Shown here in pieces: positions 1 through 11,397 of a stretch of DNA of 64,000 nt; within the stretch, counting starts at the first letter, position 1; each line of letters opens with the position of its first letter. Source of the stretch: Thalassolituus maritimus (GTDB taxonomy: Bacteria; Pseudomonadota; Gammaproteobacteria; Pseudomonadales; Oceanobacteraceae). Under the pieces are notes generated by a model. The model saw only the letters and a list, made by a program, of their open reading frames with translations. It made no database searches and was not told where the DNA came from. The DNA is taken from contig CAJWBH010000008.1 in assembly GCA_913019975.1 (NCBI GenBank), positions 110,805 to 174,804 of the forward strand, read 5' to 3'. Both the position numbers and the translations under genes were made by a program.

Positions 1-1
1 C

Positions 2-250
2 AACGATATGGCTGTGAACAACTTCGGTTCAAGCTGGACTTGGCTGGTGAAGAAAGCTGACGGTTCTCTGGACATCGTAAACACCTCTAACGCTGGCACG
101 CCGATCACTGAAGGCCTGACTCCACTGATCACTGTTGACCTGTGGGAACACGCTTACTACATCGACTACCGCAACGTTCGTCCTGATTACCTGAAAGGTT
201 TCTGGGCGCTGGTTAACTGGGACTTCGCGAACGAAAACTTCGCTAAGTAA
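2..250 (+). CDS. sodB: Superoxide dismutase [Fe], C-terminal part
   Basis: C-terminal 82 codons of an iron/manganese superoxide dismutase, which converts superoxide to oxygen and hydrogen peroxide in the cytoplasm. The reading frame is open to the left edge, so the start lies outside the window and the internal Met at 8 is not the start. Visible are the conserved FGSSWTWLV segment and the [13 protein letters not shown] motif, which carries the last two metal ligands (Asp and His). The Ala/Gly pattern around NNFGSSW fits the iron-type SodB better than SodA. A strong intrinsic terminator follows directly. Confidence 0.95.
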   Translation, partial: NDMAVNNFGSSWTWLVKKADGSLDIVNTSNAGTPITEGLTPLITVDLWEHAYYIDYRNVRPDYLKGFWALVNWDFANENFAK

Positions 251-264
251 TTCAGTGCCAGAAT

Positions 265-291
265 AAAAAGGGAGCTATGCTCCCTTTTTTT
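265..291 (+). terminator. Intrinsic terminator of sodB
   Basis: Perfect 11-bp stem (AAAAAGGGAGC / GCTCCCTTTTT) with a 3-nt loop, followed by a run of seven T. It lies 15 bp after the sodB stop and 27 bp before the next gene. Confidence 0.9.
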
Positions 292-317
292 GTGTCTGCC
301 CTCCAAGGAAACTAATC

Positions 318-911
318 ATGTCTTTTAATCTGCTGCTAGCTTCCAGCTCACCGTATCGGGCAGAGCTTCTTAAGCGTCTGCATATTCCATTCAGTCAAGC
401 ATCTCCAGACATTGATGAGACGCCACTTGCAGACGAAACACCCCAGGAGTATGTGTTGCGTCTGGCTAAGGAAAAAGCACGAGCATTACACACCCGTCAT
501 CCAGACAGCTGGATTATCGGCAGCGATCAGACCTGTGTAATCGACGGCCAGCCGGTGGGCAAGGCAGGTACAGAAGAAAAAGCACTTGGGCAGTTAAAGC
601 GTGTTAAAGGCCAGAAGATCACTTTTCTGACAGGCCTCTGCCTGCTGTCACCAGCGGGCGATGAATACACGCTGACGGAGCCTTTTCACGTGCACTTCAA
701 TGATCTTTCGGATGAAGCCCTGAAACGCTACATCAGTATCGAACAGCCGTTAGACTGTGCCGGTAGTTTCAAAGTCGAAGGATTAGGGATCGCGCTCTTT
801 TCAGCGCTGGAAGGACGGGATATGAACGCCCTGATCGGGCTGCCTATGATAGGCCTGTGTGAATTAATGCGTCAGGCAGGTTTAGAGCCACTGGCATTAG
901 CGGAGGCCTGA
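318..911 (+). CDS. yceF: Maf family nucleoside triphosphate pyrophosphatase (YceF type, 7-methyl-GTP)
   Basis: A 197-residue Maf-family house-cleaning enzyme that hydrolyses non-canonical nucleoside triphosphates to the monophosphate and pyrophosphate. The YceF subgroup prefers 7-methyl-GTP. The Maf signature SSSPYRAELL is at residues 9-18 and the catalytic Asp is in GSDQTC (D70). The C-terminal CAGSFKVEGLGIALF and LEGRDMNALIGLP segments match YceF closely. The ATG is preceded by AAGGA at normal spacing. It is convergent with gspD, 21 bp away. In many gammaproteobacteria yceF precedes the rpmF-plsX-fab cluster, so its placement here is different. The subgroup assignment rests on sequence resemblance. 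Confidence 0.9.
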   Translation: MSFNLLLASSSPYRAELLKRLHIPFSQASPDIDETPLADETPQEYVLRLAKEKARALHTRHPDSWIIGSDQTCVIDGQPVGKAGTEEKALGQLKRVKGQKITFLTGLCLLSPAGDEYTLTEPFHVHFNDLSDEALKRYISIEQPLDCAGSFKVEGLGIALFSALEGRDMNALIGLPMIGLCELMRQAGLEPLALAEA

Positions 912-932
912 GCCTCCACCCGCCAGCATGGA

Positions 933-2828
933 TCACTTGTTCTGCATCGGCAGGCCTTTAAACAGGCGCTGCAGTTGCATGTCGGCTTCATCGATACCGA
1001 GTTCTTCAGAAACGGTAAACTCCCAGATGCCGTTAAATTTCTCGCGAGTAAGGTCTTTCGCTTTACCGCCATCACCAACGATCGTTGGGCGCAGGAACAC
1101 CATCAGATTACTCTTCACCTGATTCACGCTCTTCGAGCGGAACAACCAACCCAGCAAAGGAATATCGCCCAGCAGCGGCACCTTGCTGACAACTTCGCGT
1201 ACGTCATCACGAATCAACCCACCCAGCACGATGGTTTCGCCATCATCAGACAGAATCATGGTTTTGATTGAGCGCTTATTCGTGATCAGGTCGGCACTGC
1301 CCGCGACGGTCGTGTTTGAAACCGACTCCGCAGTTGCTTCAACTTCCAGACGAATCGCTTCACCATCATGAATGTGAGGAATCACTTTCAACGTCACACC
1401 CACATCCTGGCGGTCAATGGTCGTGAACGGGTTTGTGTTGGTGCTTGATGCCGTCTGGCCAGTCACGAACGGAACGTTCTGACCGACAACAATCTCAGCT
1501 TCCTGGTTATCCAGTGTCATGATGCTCGGCGTTGAGAGCAGATTGGTTGAAGAGTTACTCTTCAGCGCCTGAATAATCACACCAAAATCAATATCACCAC
1601 CCGACTCTTTAAAGCCACCAATGGTCAGGCCTTGCCCAACGGCAGAAGCATAGTCACCTGTGGCCACACCGGTAGCAATGGTCGCAAGGCCCGGTCCAGC
1701 GTTGTTGAAATTCGTGCCTGCAACCGGAGAATCCAGATCACCACGTACCCACTGAACACCAAGAGCATCGCTGGTATCGCCAGTTACTTCAATAATTGCC
1801 GATTCGATCAGCACTTGTGCACGACGCACATCAAGGGAATTTACCAGCTCCTGTACTTCTTTCAGGATGGAAGGCTCAGCACGGACAACCAGAGCGTTCA
1901 GGTCTTCGTCGGCATGAATACCAATATCACCTTTAACTTTCGCTTCGTCACCAGAACCTGACGCTTCACCCATCAGGTTCTTCAGCATTTCCGCCAGCTT
2001 GGTTGCGTCGGCATATTGCAGGCGGATCACCTGAGCGCTGCCGCTGAAATATGACGGCTGGTCAAGCTGTTCGATCAGACCACGAATACGTTCACGCGCC
2101 GTTTTCTCGCCCTTGATAATCAGGCGGTTACTGCGCTCATCGGCAACAACACGAATGCTGCCTGCTGTATTGTTGTTATCCGTCGTGCCCTGCGACACCT
2201 TAGAAGGATCAAGGCTCTGCAGCATGGTAACGACATTGCCCACCCAGGCTTCTTTCAGTTGAACCACTTCCAGTTCTTCTGAGCCGGAACGGTCCAGTCG
2301 GTCAATAATTTCTTCGATGCGGTTAATGTTGATCGCATGGTCAGAGATGATCAGTGCATTCGCGGATTTCACGCCAGCAAGGTGACCGTACTTGGCCACC
2401 AATGGACGCAGAATAGGCACCAGATCCAGCGCCGGCGTATTCTTGATCATAATGACTTTGGTCAGCAGCTCCTGACTGTCGACCGCCGCACGTTCTTCAA
2501 GGCTGCGGCCGGCCTGCTTCACATCATTCTGCTGAATGACCAGAGTGACATCGCCCGCAGGAACAGCAGCGAGGCCATGGATCTGCAACACGGATAAGAA
2601 AAGCTCATACACGCCTTCCTGATTCATTGGCTCGCTGGAGAGCACACTGACTTTGCCCTTAACCCGTGGATCAAGAACAAAGCTCTTACCAGTAATATCA
2701 GCAACCTGACTGATGAATGCCTCAATATCGGCATCCTTCAGGTTAATCTGCCAGCTTTCCTCTGCTTGCAGCGGCATAGCCATGCCTGCCATCAGCAACA
2801 CGGCTATCAGCCAACGTCTGAGCAACAT
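933..2828 (-). CDS. gspD: Type II secretion system secretin GspD
   Basis: A 631-residue outer-membrane secretin, the multimeric pore through which folded periplasmic proteins leave the cell. It has a Sec signal peptide (about residues 1-22, ending MPLQA) and an N0 domain (about 25-100). Repeated N1-N3 ring domains (about 120-360) carry the typical ANALIISDH and ALVVRAEP strands. The secretin domain is at about 400-595 (VPFVTGQ, VGVTLKVIPHI, VLGGLIRDD, PLLGDIPLLGWLFRS) and a short C-terminal S-domain follows. Length is normal for GspD. Its ATG overlaps the gspC stop by one base. It is last in the gspN-gspC-gspD block, and no gspE-M follows because the next gene is the convergent yceF. Confidence 0.96.
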   Translation of the reverse strand: MLLRRWLIAVLLMAGMAMPLQAEESWQINLKDADIEAFISQVADITGKSFVLDPRVKGKVSVLSSEPMNQEGVYELFLSVLQIHGLAAVPAGDVTLVIQQNDVKQAGRSLEERAAVDSQELLTKVIMIKNTPALDLVPILRPLVAKYGHLAGVKSANALIISDHAININRIEEIIDRLDRSGSEELEVVQLKEAWVGNVVTMLQSLDPSKVSQGTTDNNNTAGSIRVVADERSNRLIIKGEKTARERIRGLIEQLDQPSYFSGSAQVIRLQYADATKLAEMLKNLMGEASGSGDEAKVKGDIGIHADEDLNALVVRAEPSILKEVQELVNSLDVRRAQVLIESAIIEVTGDTSDALGVQWVRGDLDSPVAGTNFNNAGPGLATIATGVATGDYASAVGQGLTIGGFKESGGDIDFGVIIQALKSNSSTNLLSTPSIMTLDNQEAEIVVGQNVPFVTGQTASSTNTNPFTTIDRQDVGVTLKVIPHIHDGEAIRLEVEATAESVSNTTVAGSADLITNKRSIKTMILSDDGETIVLGGLIRDDVREVVSKVPLLGDIPLLGWLFRSKSVNQVKSNLMVFLRPTIVGDGGKAKDLTREKFNGIWEFTVSEELGIDEADMQLQRLFKGLPMQNK

Positions 2829-3721
2829 CAGTTCCGAGCTCCAAAACTCTGATTAATCATAAAACGACTATTACCGCGCTGAACTTCAATCTGCGCACGG
2901 CCTTCCTGCATCACCTGATCAAGTAACGCCTGATCAGACGACGCGTCTCCCAACTGCTGCCCGTTAATAGAGAGCAGCACATCGCCGGGTTTCATACCGG
3001 CTTTCAATAATATTGAGCTGTTATCAACGCGATAACCTTCACCAACGCCCACAGATTCAAGCCCCAGCCCCTCAATAACGGCTTCTGGTGACTCCGTTGC
3101 CGCTTCGCTGGCGATACCCATAAAGTCTGATGGGCGACGGATACGGCTGAAACGATCACGAAGCTGAGATGCGCGTTCTTCACGGACCTGACGCGGCGCT
3201 GGTTCCGGTGCACGGGCAGAAACACCAACACCACGCGCTGAGAATTCTTCGAACTTGAGAGTCTCCAGCTTACCCGCGGTATCAAGAATCACTTTATCGG
3301 GATACACACCTGCCAGTTTGGTTCGGCCCTGAACCACATCACCCACACGGTAGAAGTCACCCTTCCCGCTTTTCTGAGCAATGATCGCACTCGACATTTC
3401 GGCCGTGCTCGATTGCATGACACCCAGAAGTTCGAGGCGTAGGCGGGTATCCGGTGCATCCACTTCTTTTACCGCCACGACGGGCTCGGCACCGACTTCA
3501 CCAAATAAGTGGTATTGCGCAGCACTCACCTGAGGAGTTTTAGCGGCAGAGGACTGCCCTGCCACAGGTGCCTTCAGTATAAGTGGCTCGGGCGCCAGCA
3601 CCATCCAGAAGATCTTCGCCAGTAGCCAGGCCGTCAACAAGGTGAGCACAACGTACGCAAGGCGCTTCGCCCAGCGTTGCCACGGGGTCAATTCAACTGA
3701 CTGATTCACTACAGCGACCAT
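2828..3721 (-). CDS. gspC: Type II secretion system inner-membrane protein GspC
   Basis: A 297-residue bitopic protein that links the inner-membrane platform to the secretin. It has a short cytoplasmic N-terminus, one membrane segment (about residues 20-42, YVVLTLLTAWLLAKIFWMVL), a Pro/Ala-rich linker and an HR domain (about 70-165, containing YHLFGEVG and LRLELLGVM). A C-terminal PDZ domain (about 215-290) includes LLKAGMKPGDVLLSINGQ. It lies between gspN (20 bp upstream) and gspD (1-base overlap), so the three are surely cotranscribed. GspC/GspD pairing normally sets substrate specificity. Confidence 0.93.
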   Translation of the reverse strand: MVAVVNQSVELTPWQRWAKRLAYVVLTLLTAWLLAKIFWMVLAPEPLILKAPVAGQSSAAKTPQVSAAQYHLFGEVGAEPVVAVKEVDAPDTRLRLELLGVMQSSTAEMSSAIIAQKSGKGDFYRVGDVVQGRTKLAGVYPDKVILDTAGKLETLKFEEFSARGVGVSARAPEPAPRQVREERASQLRDRFSRIRRPSDFMGIASEAATESPEAVIEGLGLESVGVGEGYRVDNSSILLKAGMKPGDVLLSINGQQLGDASSDQALLDQVMQEGRAQIEVQRGNSRFMINQSFGARN

Positions 3722-3741
3722 CGTTTATCAAAGCGCTCAGG

Positions 3742-4521
3742 TTATAGAAACTTCTGCGACACTTCAAAAATAACCGTGTCTGCATCTGCTTGTTTGTCAG
3801 GCCAGCTCTGACCTGCAATATCCACGGCACGACGCAGTACTGTCATGCCCCCCCAACCGTCTTCCTGAAGAAATAGCTGCCCAAGAGGTTCACCATCGGC
3901 TGTCGCCACAGGCACAGTCACTTTAGGCCCGTCCATAACGATGTTCGCCACCAGCATCGGGAGTTCAGTATCAATTGACTGGCGCTCTACGCGTGCACGA
4001 AGCTGACCGCCCGAATACACCAGCTGTCCGGAAATATCGTTGATGCCCTGATCGGCAATGGAGATATCTGCATTGAGGCGGCTCAATTCAAAGCTGCCAT
4101 CAAGATTCGCCCGTGCCTGCATTAACAGAGGCGCCAGTGCCGACGAATCCAGATAACCATTCAGATCTTCAATAATGACGCGTTCAGGCAAGCCTGCGTA
4201 TAACCCTGTTGCCAGTGCTGCACCTGTCAGGCGAATGTTTTCGCCTTCGGCGTTGATAGCCAGGTCTGCGTTGCCGAGCAGCAGCGACAGCGGGCTTAAT
4301 TCCCAGTCAGCGGCAATCGTGCCAGCTTGAGGAACACCAACGTCTGCCCGCCCCTGCCACAATGTGCCAGTCGGATTCTGAATCCGCACAGGCAAGTCCC
4401 GGGCGTAGGGCTCGGCGTATTTCCAAAGGAAGTGGATAGGTGTGGTAGCAACCACTATCAGGATGAAAGCCAGCAAACCAAGCAGTATGTACCACTTTGC
4501 TGACCATACGGCACGCAGCAT
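3742..4521 (-). CDS. gspN: Type II secretion system protein GspN
   Basis: A 259-residue bitopic protein with one N-terminal membrane segment (about residues 12-30, ILLGLLAFILIVVATT) and a periplasmic beta-rich domain. The conserved NPTGTLWQGRA segment near residue 48 is diagnostic of the T2SSN family. GspN is an accessory inner-membrane component present in only some T2SS; its exact role is unsettled. It heads the leftward gspN-gspC-gspD operon. The ATG at 4521 has a weak ribosome-binding site. The 180-bp gap to the next gene must hold the promoter, but I see no convincing -35/-10 pair. Confidence 0.85.
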   Translation of the reverse strand: MLRAVWSAKWYILLGLLAFILIVVATTPIHFLWKYAEPYARDLPVRIQNPTGTLWQGRADVGVPQAGTIAADWELSPLSLLLGNADLAINAEGENIRLTGAALATGLYAGLPERVIIEDLNGYLDSSALAPLLMQARANLDGSFELSRLNADISIADQGINDISGQLVYSGGQLRARVERQSIDTELPMLVANIVMDGPKVTVPVATADGEPLGQLFLQEDGWGGMTVLRRAVDIAGQSWPDKQADADTVIFEVSQKFL

Positions 4522-4702
4522 AATTTTTATTCTGTCCTTGTTTCCGGTCGGACATTCTACCAGCAGGGGATGTAAATTTAACCTGACTTCAAACAGATGG
4601 CGTAAATAATGGTCAACCAGCCTGTGTATTCAGACACAATAAGAGCAGGTTAACAGGGTTTTATGACAGCCGTGTAACAAAAATGTCTTTTTTGATCCGG
4701 CT

Positions 4703-5041
4703 TCAGGAGCCCCCGATCAGTTCAGCCTCGGGGGTTAGTTTGAGCTTAAGGGAGAAGGCACGATCACCACTGATCAGCCGCAGCTTCTGAGGGCGGGACA
4801 GTTTCTTCACCTGTCTCTCAGCCCGCAGCGCATCTCCATGCGCACCAGCGACCGCGACGAAACGCAAAGCCAGTGGCCCTTTGCCCCTCAGAAAACGCGC
4901 GGTGCGGCGACCATTACTGCAATGCTCTTTGAAGCGACGGCTTACATCCAGCGTGATCCCGCAGTAGAGATGCCCGCTGGCGGTTTCTATCAGGTACAGA
5001 TACCAGAGGTCGGTTTCGTCGACGCTACCGACTTGATCCAT
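4703..5041 (-). CDS. GIY-YIG nuclease-like protein (UPF0213/YhbQ type)
   Basis: A small single-domain GIY-YIG protein of 112 residues. The N-terminal LWYLYLIE and YCGIT pair is the GIY-YIG signature, followed by the conserved RRFKEH helix. The C-terminal AERQVKKLSRPQKLRLI helix carries the family's conserved Glu. Such stand-alone proteins (YhbQ-like) are suspected DNA nucleases, but their cellular role is unclear. The frame remains open to an upstream ATG at 5089, which would add 16 unconserved residues. I chose the ATG at 5041 because family homology starts just after it; the ribosome-binding site is poor for both. It is divergent from the HlyIII gene. Confidence 0.8.
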   Translation of the reverse strand: MDQVGSVDETDLWYLYLIETASGHLYCGITLDVSRRFKEHCSNGRRTARFLRGKGPLALRFVAVAGAHGDALRAERQVKKLSRPQKLRLISGDRAFSLKLKLTPEAELIGGS

Positions 5042-5110
5042 CGTTGTTTTCTCTGCCACCGCTTTACCGTATGGTGTGCCGCAACTCATAAGTTTTTACC
5101 GGACAACCGC

Positions 5111-5779
5111 ATGCATTCTGTTTTCCGTGATCCTATCAGTGGCCTTACCCATCTGGCCGGGGCTGTTTTTGCCATTGTTGCACTCGGTATTCTGATGGCA
5201 AGAGCCGCGATGTACGGCGAAGTCGTACATATTGTCTCATTCGCAGTTTTCGGCGCAACACTGTTTCTGATGTTTGCAGCCAGCGCTCTGTACCATCTGA
5301 TTCACGCGTCAGAGCAGGTGATTCTCTGGCTCAAACGCATCGATCATATTGCGATCTTTCTGTTAATTGCCGGCACCTACACCCCTTTCTGCCTGATCCC
5401 TTTGTACGGCAATACCGGCCTGATCTTACTTGTTGCCGTCTGGAGCTTAGCGCTTGCAGGCATCGCTCTGAAGCTATTCTGGATTTCAGCGCCACGCTGG
5501 CTATCAACTCTGATCTATGTCGGTATGGGCTGGCTGGTCGTGTTCGCGTTTGAGCCAGCAATGACGCGCGTACCCGAAGGTGCTTTATGGTGGCTGCTCT
5601 TCGGTGGCATCGCCTACTCTGTAGGCGCCATCGTCTATGCGCTGCGCTGGCCTGACCCATGGCCACGCTGGGTCGGATTCCACGAAATCTGGCATATCTT
5701 CGTCATGGCTGGCGCTTTCTGCCACTTCTGGGCCATCGCCTTCCACCTGTCTCATGTCCCGGTAGGGGCTGGCGTATGA
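5111..5779 (+). CDS. Hemolysin III / PAQR family membrane protein
   Basis: A 222-residue seven-helix inner-membrane protein of the HlyIII (YqfA/PAQR) family. The family's conserved polar residues are visible: HLAG near the N-terminus, SALYHLIH (about residues 60-67), RIDHIAIFLLIAGTYTP (about 78-94) and the C-terminal HEIWHIFVMAGAFCHF. Together these form the putative intramembrane zinc site. Bacterial function is not settled; roles in membrane lipid homeostasis have been proposed and hemolysis is probably not physiological. The frame is open much further upstream (to 4838), but that part overlaps the opposite-strand GIY-YIG gene and lacks homology, so ATG 5111 is used. The stop overlaps the arfB start (ATGA). 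Confidence 0.9.
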   Translation: MHSVFRDPISGLTHLAGAVFAIVALGILMARAAMYGEVVHIVSFAVFGATLFLMFAASALYHLIHASEQVILWLKRIDHIAIFLLIAGTYTPFCLIPLYGNTGLILLVAVWSLALAGIALKLFWISAPRWLSTLIYVGMGWLVVFAFEPAMTRVPEGALWWLLFGGIAYSVGAIVYALRWPDPWPRWVGFHEIWHIFVMAGAFCHFWAIAFHLSHVPVGAGV

Positions 5780-6198
5780 ACGCGAACGGACTCTACATCA
5801 ACCACAGAATTACCATCCCCTGGGCTGAAGTCACCCTGAAAGCTATACGGGCACAGGGAGCGGGCGGTCAGAACGTGAATAAAGTGGCTTCGGCCATTCA
5901 TCTTCGTTTTGATGTGCGACGCTCGTCGCTACCTGAGGATGTGAAAGAAGAAGTGCTCAAACTGGATGACCAGCGCCTGACACAGGACGGTACTATCATC
6001 ATCAAAGCGCAGCGTTTCAGAACACAGGAGAAAAATCGGGAAGATGCCCTGCAACGGTTACAGCAGCTGATTCGCTTTGCTCTTCAGAAAGATAAGCCCA
6101 GAGTAGCAACACGACCAACGCGTGCGTCGCAACGCCGGAGAGTCGATCAGAAAGTTCAACGTGGCCAGGTCAAAGCCTTGCGCGGCAAAGTTCAGTAG
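5776..6198 (+). CDS. arfB: Alternative ribosome-rescue factor ArfB (YaeJ)
   Basis: A 140-residue stop-codon-independent peptidyl-tRNA hydrolase that rescues ribosomes stalled on non-stop mRNA. The GGQ motif is at residues 30-32 within AGGQNVNKV. A basic tail (about 110-140, rich in Arg/Lys/Gln) is expected to enter the empty mRNA channel. Length matches E. coli ArfB (140). The start codon overlaps the HlyIII stop, so the two are translationally coupled. The stop codon TAG and the last two sense codons lie inside the first unit of a 13-bp tandem repeat, so unit gain or loss would not alter the protein. Confidence 0.95.
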   Translation: MNANGLYINHRITIPWAEVTLKAIRAQGAGGQNVNKVASAIHLRFDVRRSSLPEDVKEEVLKLDDQRLTQDGTIIIKAQRFRTQEKNREDALQRLQQLIRFALQKDKPRVATRPTRASQRRRVDQKVQRGQVKALRGKVQ

Positions 6199-6279
6199 CA
6201 GGGTTCAGTAGCAGGGTTCAGTAGCAGGGTTCAGTAGCAGGGTTCAGTAGCAGGGTTCAGTAGCAGAGTTCAGCAATAG
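6191..6279. repeat. 13-bp tandem repeat at the arfB stop codon
   Basis: Five exact head-to-tail copies of TTCAGTAGCAGGG (6191-6255), a sixth with one change (6256-6268, ending CAGAG) and a truncated seventh (TTCAGCAATAG). Each unit carries a TAG in the arfB frame or a shifted frame. The array separates arfB from the convergent djlA. It looks like a young slippage expansion; no other function is visible. Confidence 0.95.
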
Positions 6280-6294
6280 CCCCGCAGGCTGCCA

Positions 6295-8827
<2,533 letters not shown>

Positions 8828-8934
8828 GCTGGCCTCTCGGTGTCAGTCGTTCTAGAATTGGACCCCAGAATTGGCGCCCTGATAAGCCGCTAAAGATAAC
8901 ACACTTCATTCCGGAATCGCGCCTGCTGCCCTAC

Positions 8935-11397
8935 ATGACTGACCTGAACCGAACATCTCAGTATCTACTCCTGTACTTTCGCCTGTACCTGCGCCCGCGC
9001 TTGCATCTCCCGTGCCTGTATCTATTGCTACCTGCGCTCGCCACCGGCCTGAGCCACCACGCATTGGCCGACTCTGCTGGGCAGTTCAACTATGAAGCCC
9101 TCGGCTGGACTCCAAGATCGCAGCTCCCGGCGGAACAGGCTGAAGCGCTCCCGGAGTTCTGCACAGGTGCCTACGTTGTCACCACACCTGTGGCTCTCGA
9201 TACCGACCGGATTGAAGCAGAAGCCGATCAGGGTACTTTAACCCGTGCCGGTGAAATTGAACTGAACGGCGATGTTGTATTTCAGCGACGCGATCAGCTT
9301 CTCAAAGCTGACTACGCGCATTGGTTTCCTGAGCAACAGGTGGCTAATTTCACGGGCAATGTGTCCATTACCTCACCGGGCATGACGCTAGGCGGCGACA
9401 ACGCTCGTATCGACGACGCACAGGGCGACATAGAACTGAACCACAGCGCCTGGGTCATTGCCGACCGTCACCTGCGAGGAACCGCTGAACAACTGGGATC
9501 CCCCCAGGATCAGGTACTGGAAATGAAAGGGGCGACTCTGACCTTCTGCGAACCCGGCCACAACGACTGGGACATCGCAGCCAGCGAACTGCGACTGGAT
9601 CAGAACGAAGGATTTGGTACGGCGTGGCACACTCGACTCAGGGTCGCCGAGGTACCGATTCTGTACATACCGTATTATCGCTTCCCGATTGATGACCGGC
9701 GCCTCACCGGCTTCCTCGACCCGTCACTGTCTGTGAACGGCATGGGTCAGGCGGAAGATATTCAGATTCCTTTTTATCTCAATATCGCACCCAATCTGGA
9801 TGCCACCATCACCGCCCACCACGTGCTTGACCATGGTTTGTTGTGGGAGAACCAACTACGACACAAAACGGCGCTTTTCGGTGATGGCGAGCTGAATTAC
9901 GGCATCCTCGCAGACGACGAAGAAACCGGCGAAGAACGTTCTCTGGTGAATTACTCACAAACGGGTCGCTGGGGCCGTCACTGGAGCCACGAATTTCTCT
10001 ACAATAATGTCAGCGATGAGGACTACTTCTCCGACATGAACCCGAGTGCCTCTGTGTACCGGGCTTCCCACCTGCCTAGAAGGGGCCTGGTTCGCTACGA
10101 TACAACACCGGTAAAGGCGACTTTCCTGGCTGAGAGCTTCCAGACGACGGACGAAGACATCTCGCTCAGCAACCGTCCGTATCGCCGCCTGCCTCAGGTC
10201 GGCCTGACACTCACGCCAACACTAGAGTCAGGTTGGACGCTGAAGCAAACCGTGCAGGCCACCCGCTTTAACCGTGAAAGCTCCGCCGTGATCGACGGTA
10301 ATCAGCAGACGCTCAGTGGTCGCGCCGCTCTTAACGGTGATCGTTTTCTGTCGGACACCCGCATCGCCTACCCGATGACACAGCCATACGGTTTCTTAAC
10401 GCCTGCACTGGATTACCGCTATCGCAGCTACCGGCTTTACGATGCAGAGCCTACCGACGACGATGAAACGCCAACGTTCGGAGCACCGCGCGTGACCCTC
10501 GACGGCGGCCTCTTCTTTGAACGTGAAACCAGCGCCTTCAACACTGACTACATTCAGACTCTGGAACCTCGCGTGCTGTATGCGTACAGCCCCTACCGGG
10601 GCGGTCAGGAAGATATTCCGGCCTTCGATACCAAAGCCACCAGCGTCACCTACTCAAGTTTATTCAACGGCGACCGCTTTACTGGCGGTGACCGCCTGGC
10701 CGACCTGAATCAGATCAGCACCGGTGTCACAACACGCTATATACGCGACGATGGTCTGGAGCAGTTCAGGGCTGGCGTAGGTCAGATCTGGTATTTCCGC
10801 GATCGTGAAGTGAACATCAACGAGACCGAAAGCGACTACCTTGAGCGCCATACATCCAGCACCCTGGGCGAAGCGGAATGGAACCCAAACAACGACTGGA
10901 CAGTCTTCTCTTTTCTCGAGTGGGATTCGCATCAGGACTACTTCCGTCAGCAACGCTACGGTGTCCGCTTCCGTGATGAAGCGAATCATATGTTAAGCCT
11001 CAGCAATACACGCACCGAGAGCCGCGACCCTGACACTGAAACTAGCTACAATACGCACCAACTTGATGCCAGTGCGTTCTGGTCTCTGAACGATCGTTGG
11101 GCGCTATTTGCAAGGCAGCTTCGTGATCTGAAACACTATGAGACGGGAGAACGTCGCCCGGAAGACCCGGTTCTGGAGTCTCTGGCCGGATTCGAATATC
11201 AGAATTGTTGCTGGCGAGCACAATTCACCTATCGGGAAAGTTCACCCCGCAGCTCAGGGGAGTTCTCAACCGAAAAACGTTACGGCTTTATGCTGAGCAT
11301 TCAGTTAAAAGGTCTTACCACACTGGGCAGCGGCACCGACAGCCTCTTGTCTGAAAGCATTTATGGATACTCAAGACGCCAATACCATGACTATTAA
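8935..11397 (+). CDS. lptD: LPS-assembly protein LptD
   Basis: An 820-residue outer-membrane beta-barrel that, with LptE, inserts lipopolysaccharide into the outer leaflet. It has an unusually long Leu/Arg-rich signal peptide (about residues 1-45, ending HHALA), then a periplasmic OstA/jellyroll domain (about 90-230) and the barrel (about 240-820). The four cysteines of the LptD disulfide network are present: one in EFCTGAY, one in LTFCEPG and the adjacent pair in QNCCWRAQF. It heads the lptD-surA-pdxA-rsmA-apaG-apaH-glpE operon and overlaps surA by 11 bases. Confidence 0.96.
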   Translation: MTDLNRTSQYLLLYFRLYLRPRLHLPCLYLLLPALATGLSHHALADSAGQFNYEALGWTPRSQLPAEQAEALPEFCTGAYVVTTPVALDTDRIEAEADQGTLTRAGEIELNGDVVFQRRDQLLKADYAHWFPEQQVANFTGNVSITSPGMTLGGDNARIDDAQGDIELNHSAWVIADRHLRGTAEQLGSPQDQVLEMKGATLTFCEPGHNDWDIAASELRLDQNEGFGTAWHTRLRVAEVPILYIPYYRFPIDDRRLTGFLDPSLSVNGMGQAEDIQIPFYLNIAPNLDATITAHHVLDHGLLWENQLRHKTALFGDGELNYGILADDEETGEERSLVNYSQTGRWGRHWSHEFLYNNVSDEDYFSDMNPSASVYRASHLPRRGLVRYDTTPVKATFLAESFQTTDEDISLSNRPYRRLPQVGLTLTPTLESGWTLKQTVQATRFNRESSAVIDGNQQTLSGRAALNGDRFLSDTRIAYPMTQPYGFLTPALDYRYRSYRLYDAEPTDDDETPTFGAPRVTLDGGLFFERETSAFNTDYIQTLEPRVLYAYSPYRGGQEDIPAFDTKATSVTYSSLFNGDRFTGGDRLADLNQISTGVTTRYIRDDGLEQFRAGVGQIWYFRDREVNINETESDYLERHTSSTLGEAEWNPNNDWTVFSFLEWDSHQDYFRQQRYGVRFRDEANHMLSLSNTRTESRDPDTETSYNTHQLDASAFWSLNDRWALFARQLRDLKHYETGERRPEDPVLESLAGFEYQNCCWRAQFTYRESSPRSSGEFSTEKRYGFMLSIQLKGLTTLGSGTDSLLSESIYGYSRRQYHDY

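Noticed and set aside
902-917. GGAGGC/GCCTCC hairpin at the yceF stop as a terminator
   Set aside because: Short stem without a T tract on either strand; may be chance in the convergent junction.
4838-5110. N-terminal extension of the HlyIII protein
   Set aside because: It overlaps the opposite-strand GIY-YIG gene and lacks membrane or family features; the family start is at 5111.
6191-6279. Possible CRISPR-like array
   Set aside because: The 13-bp units are contiguous with no spacers, so it is a simple tandem repeat.
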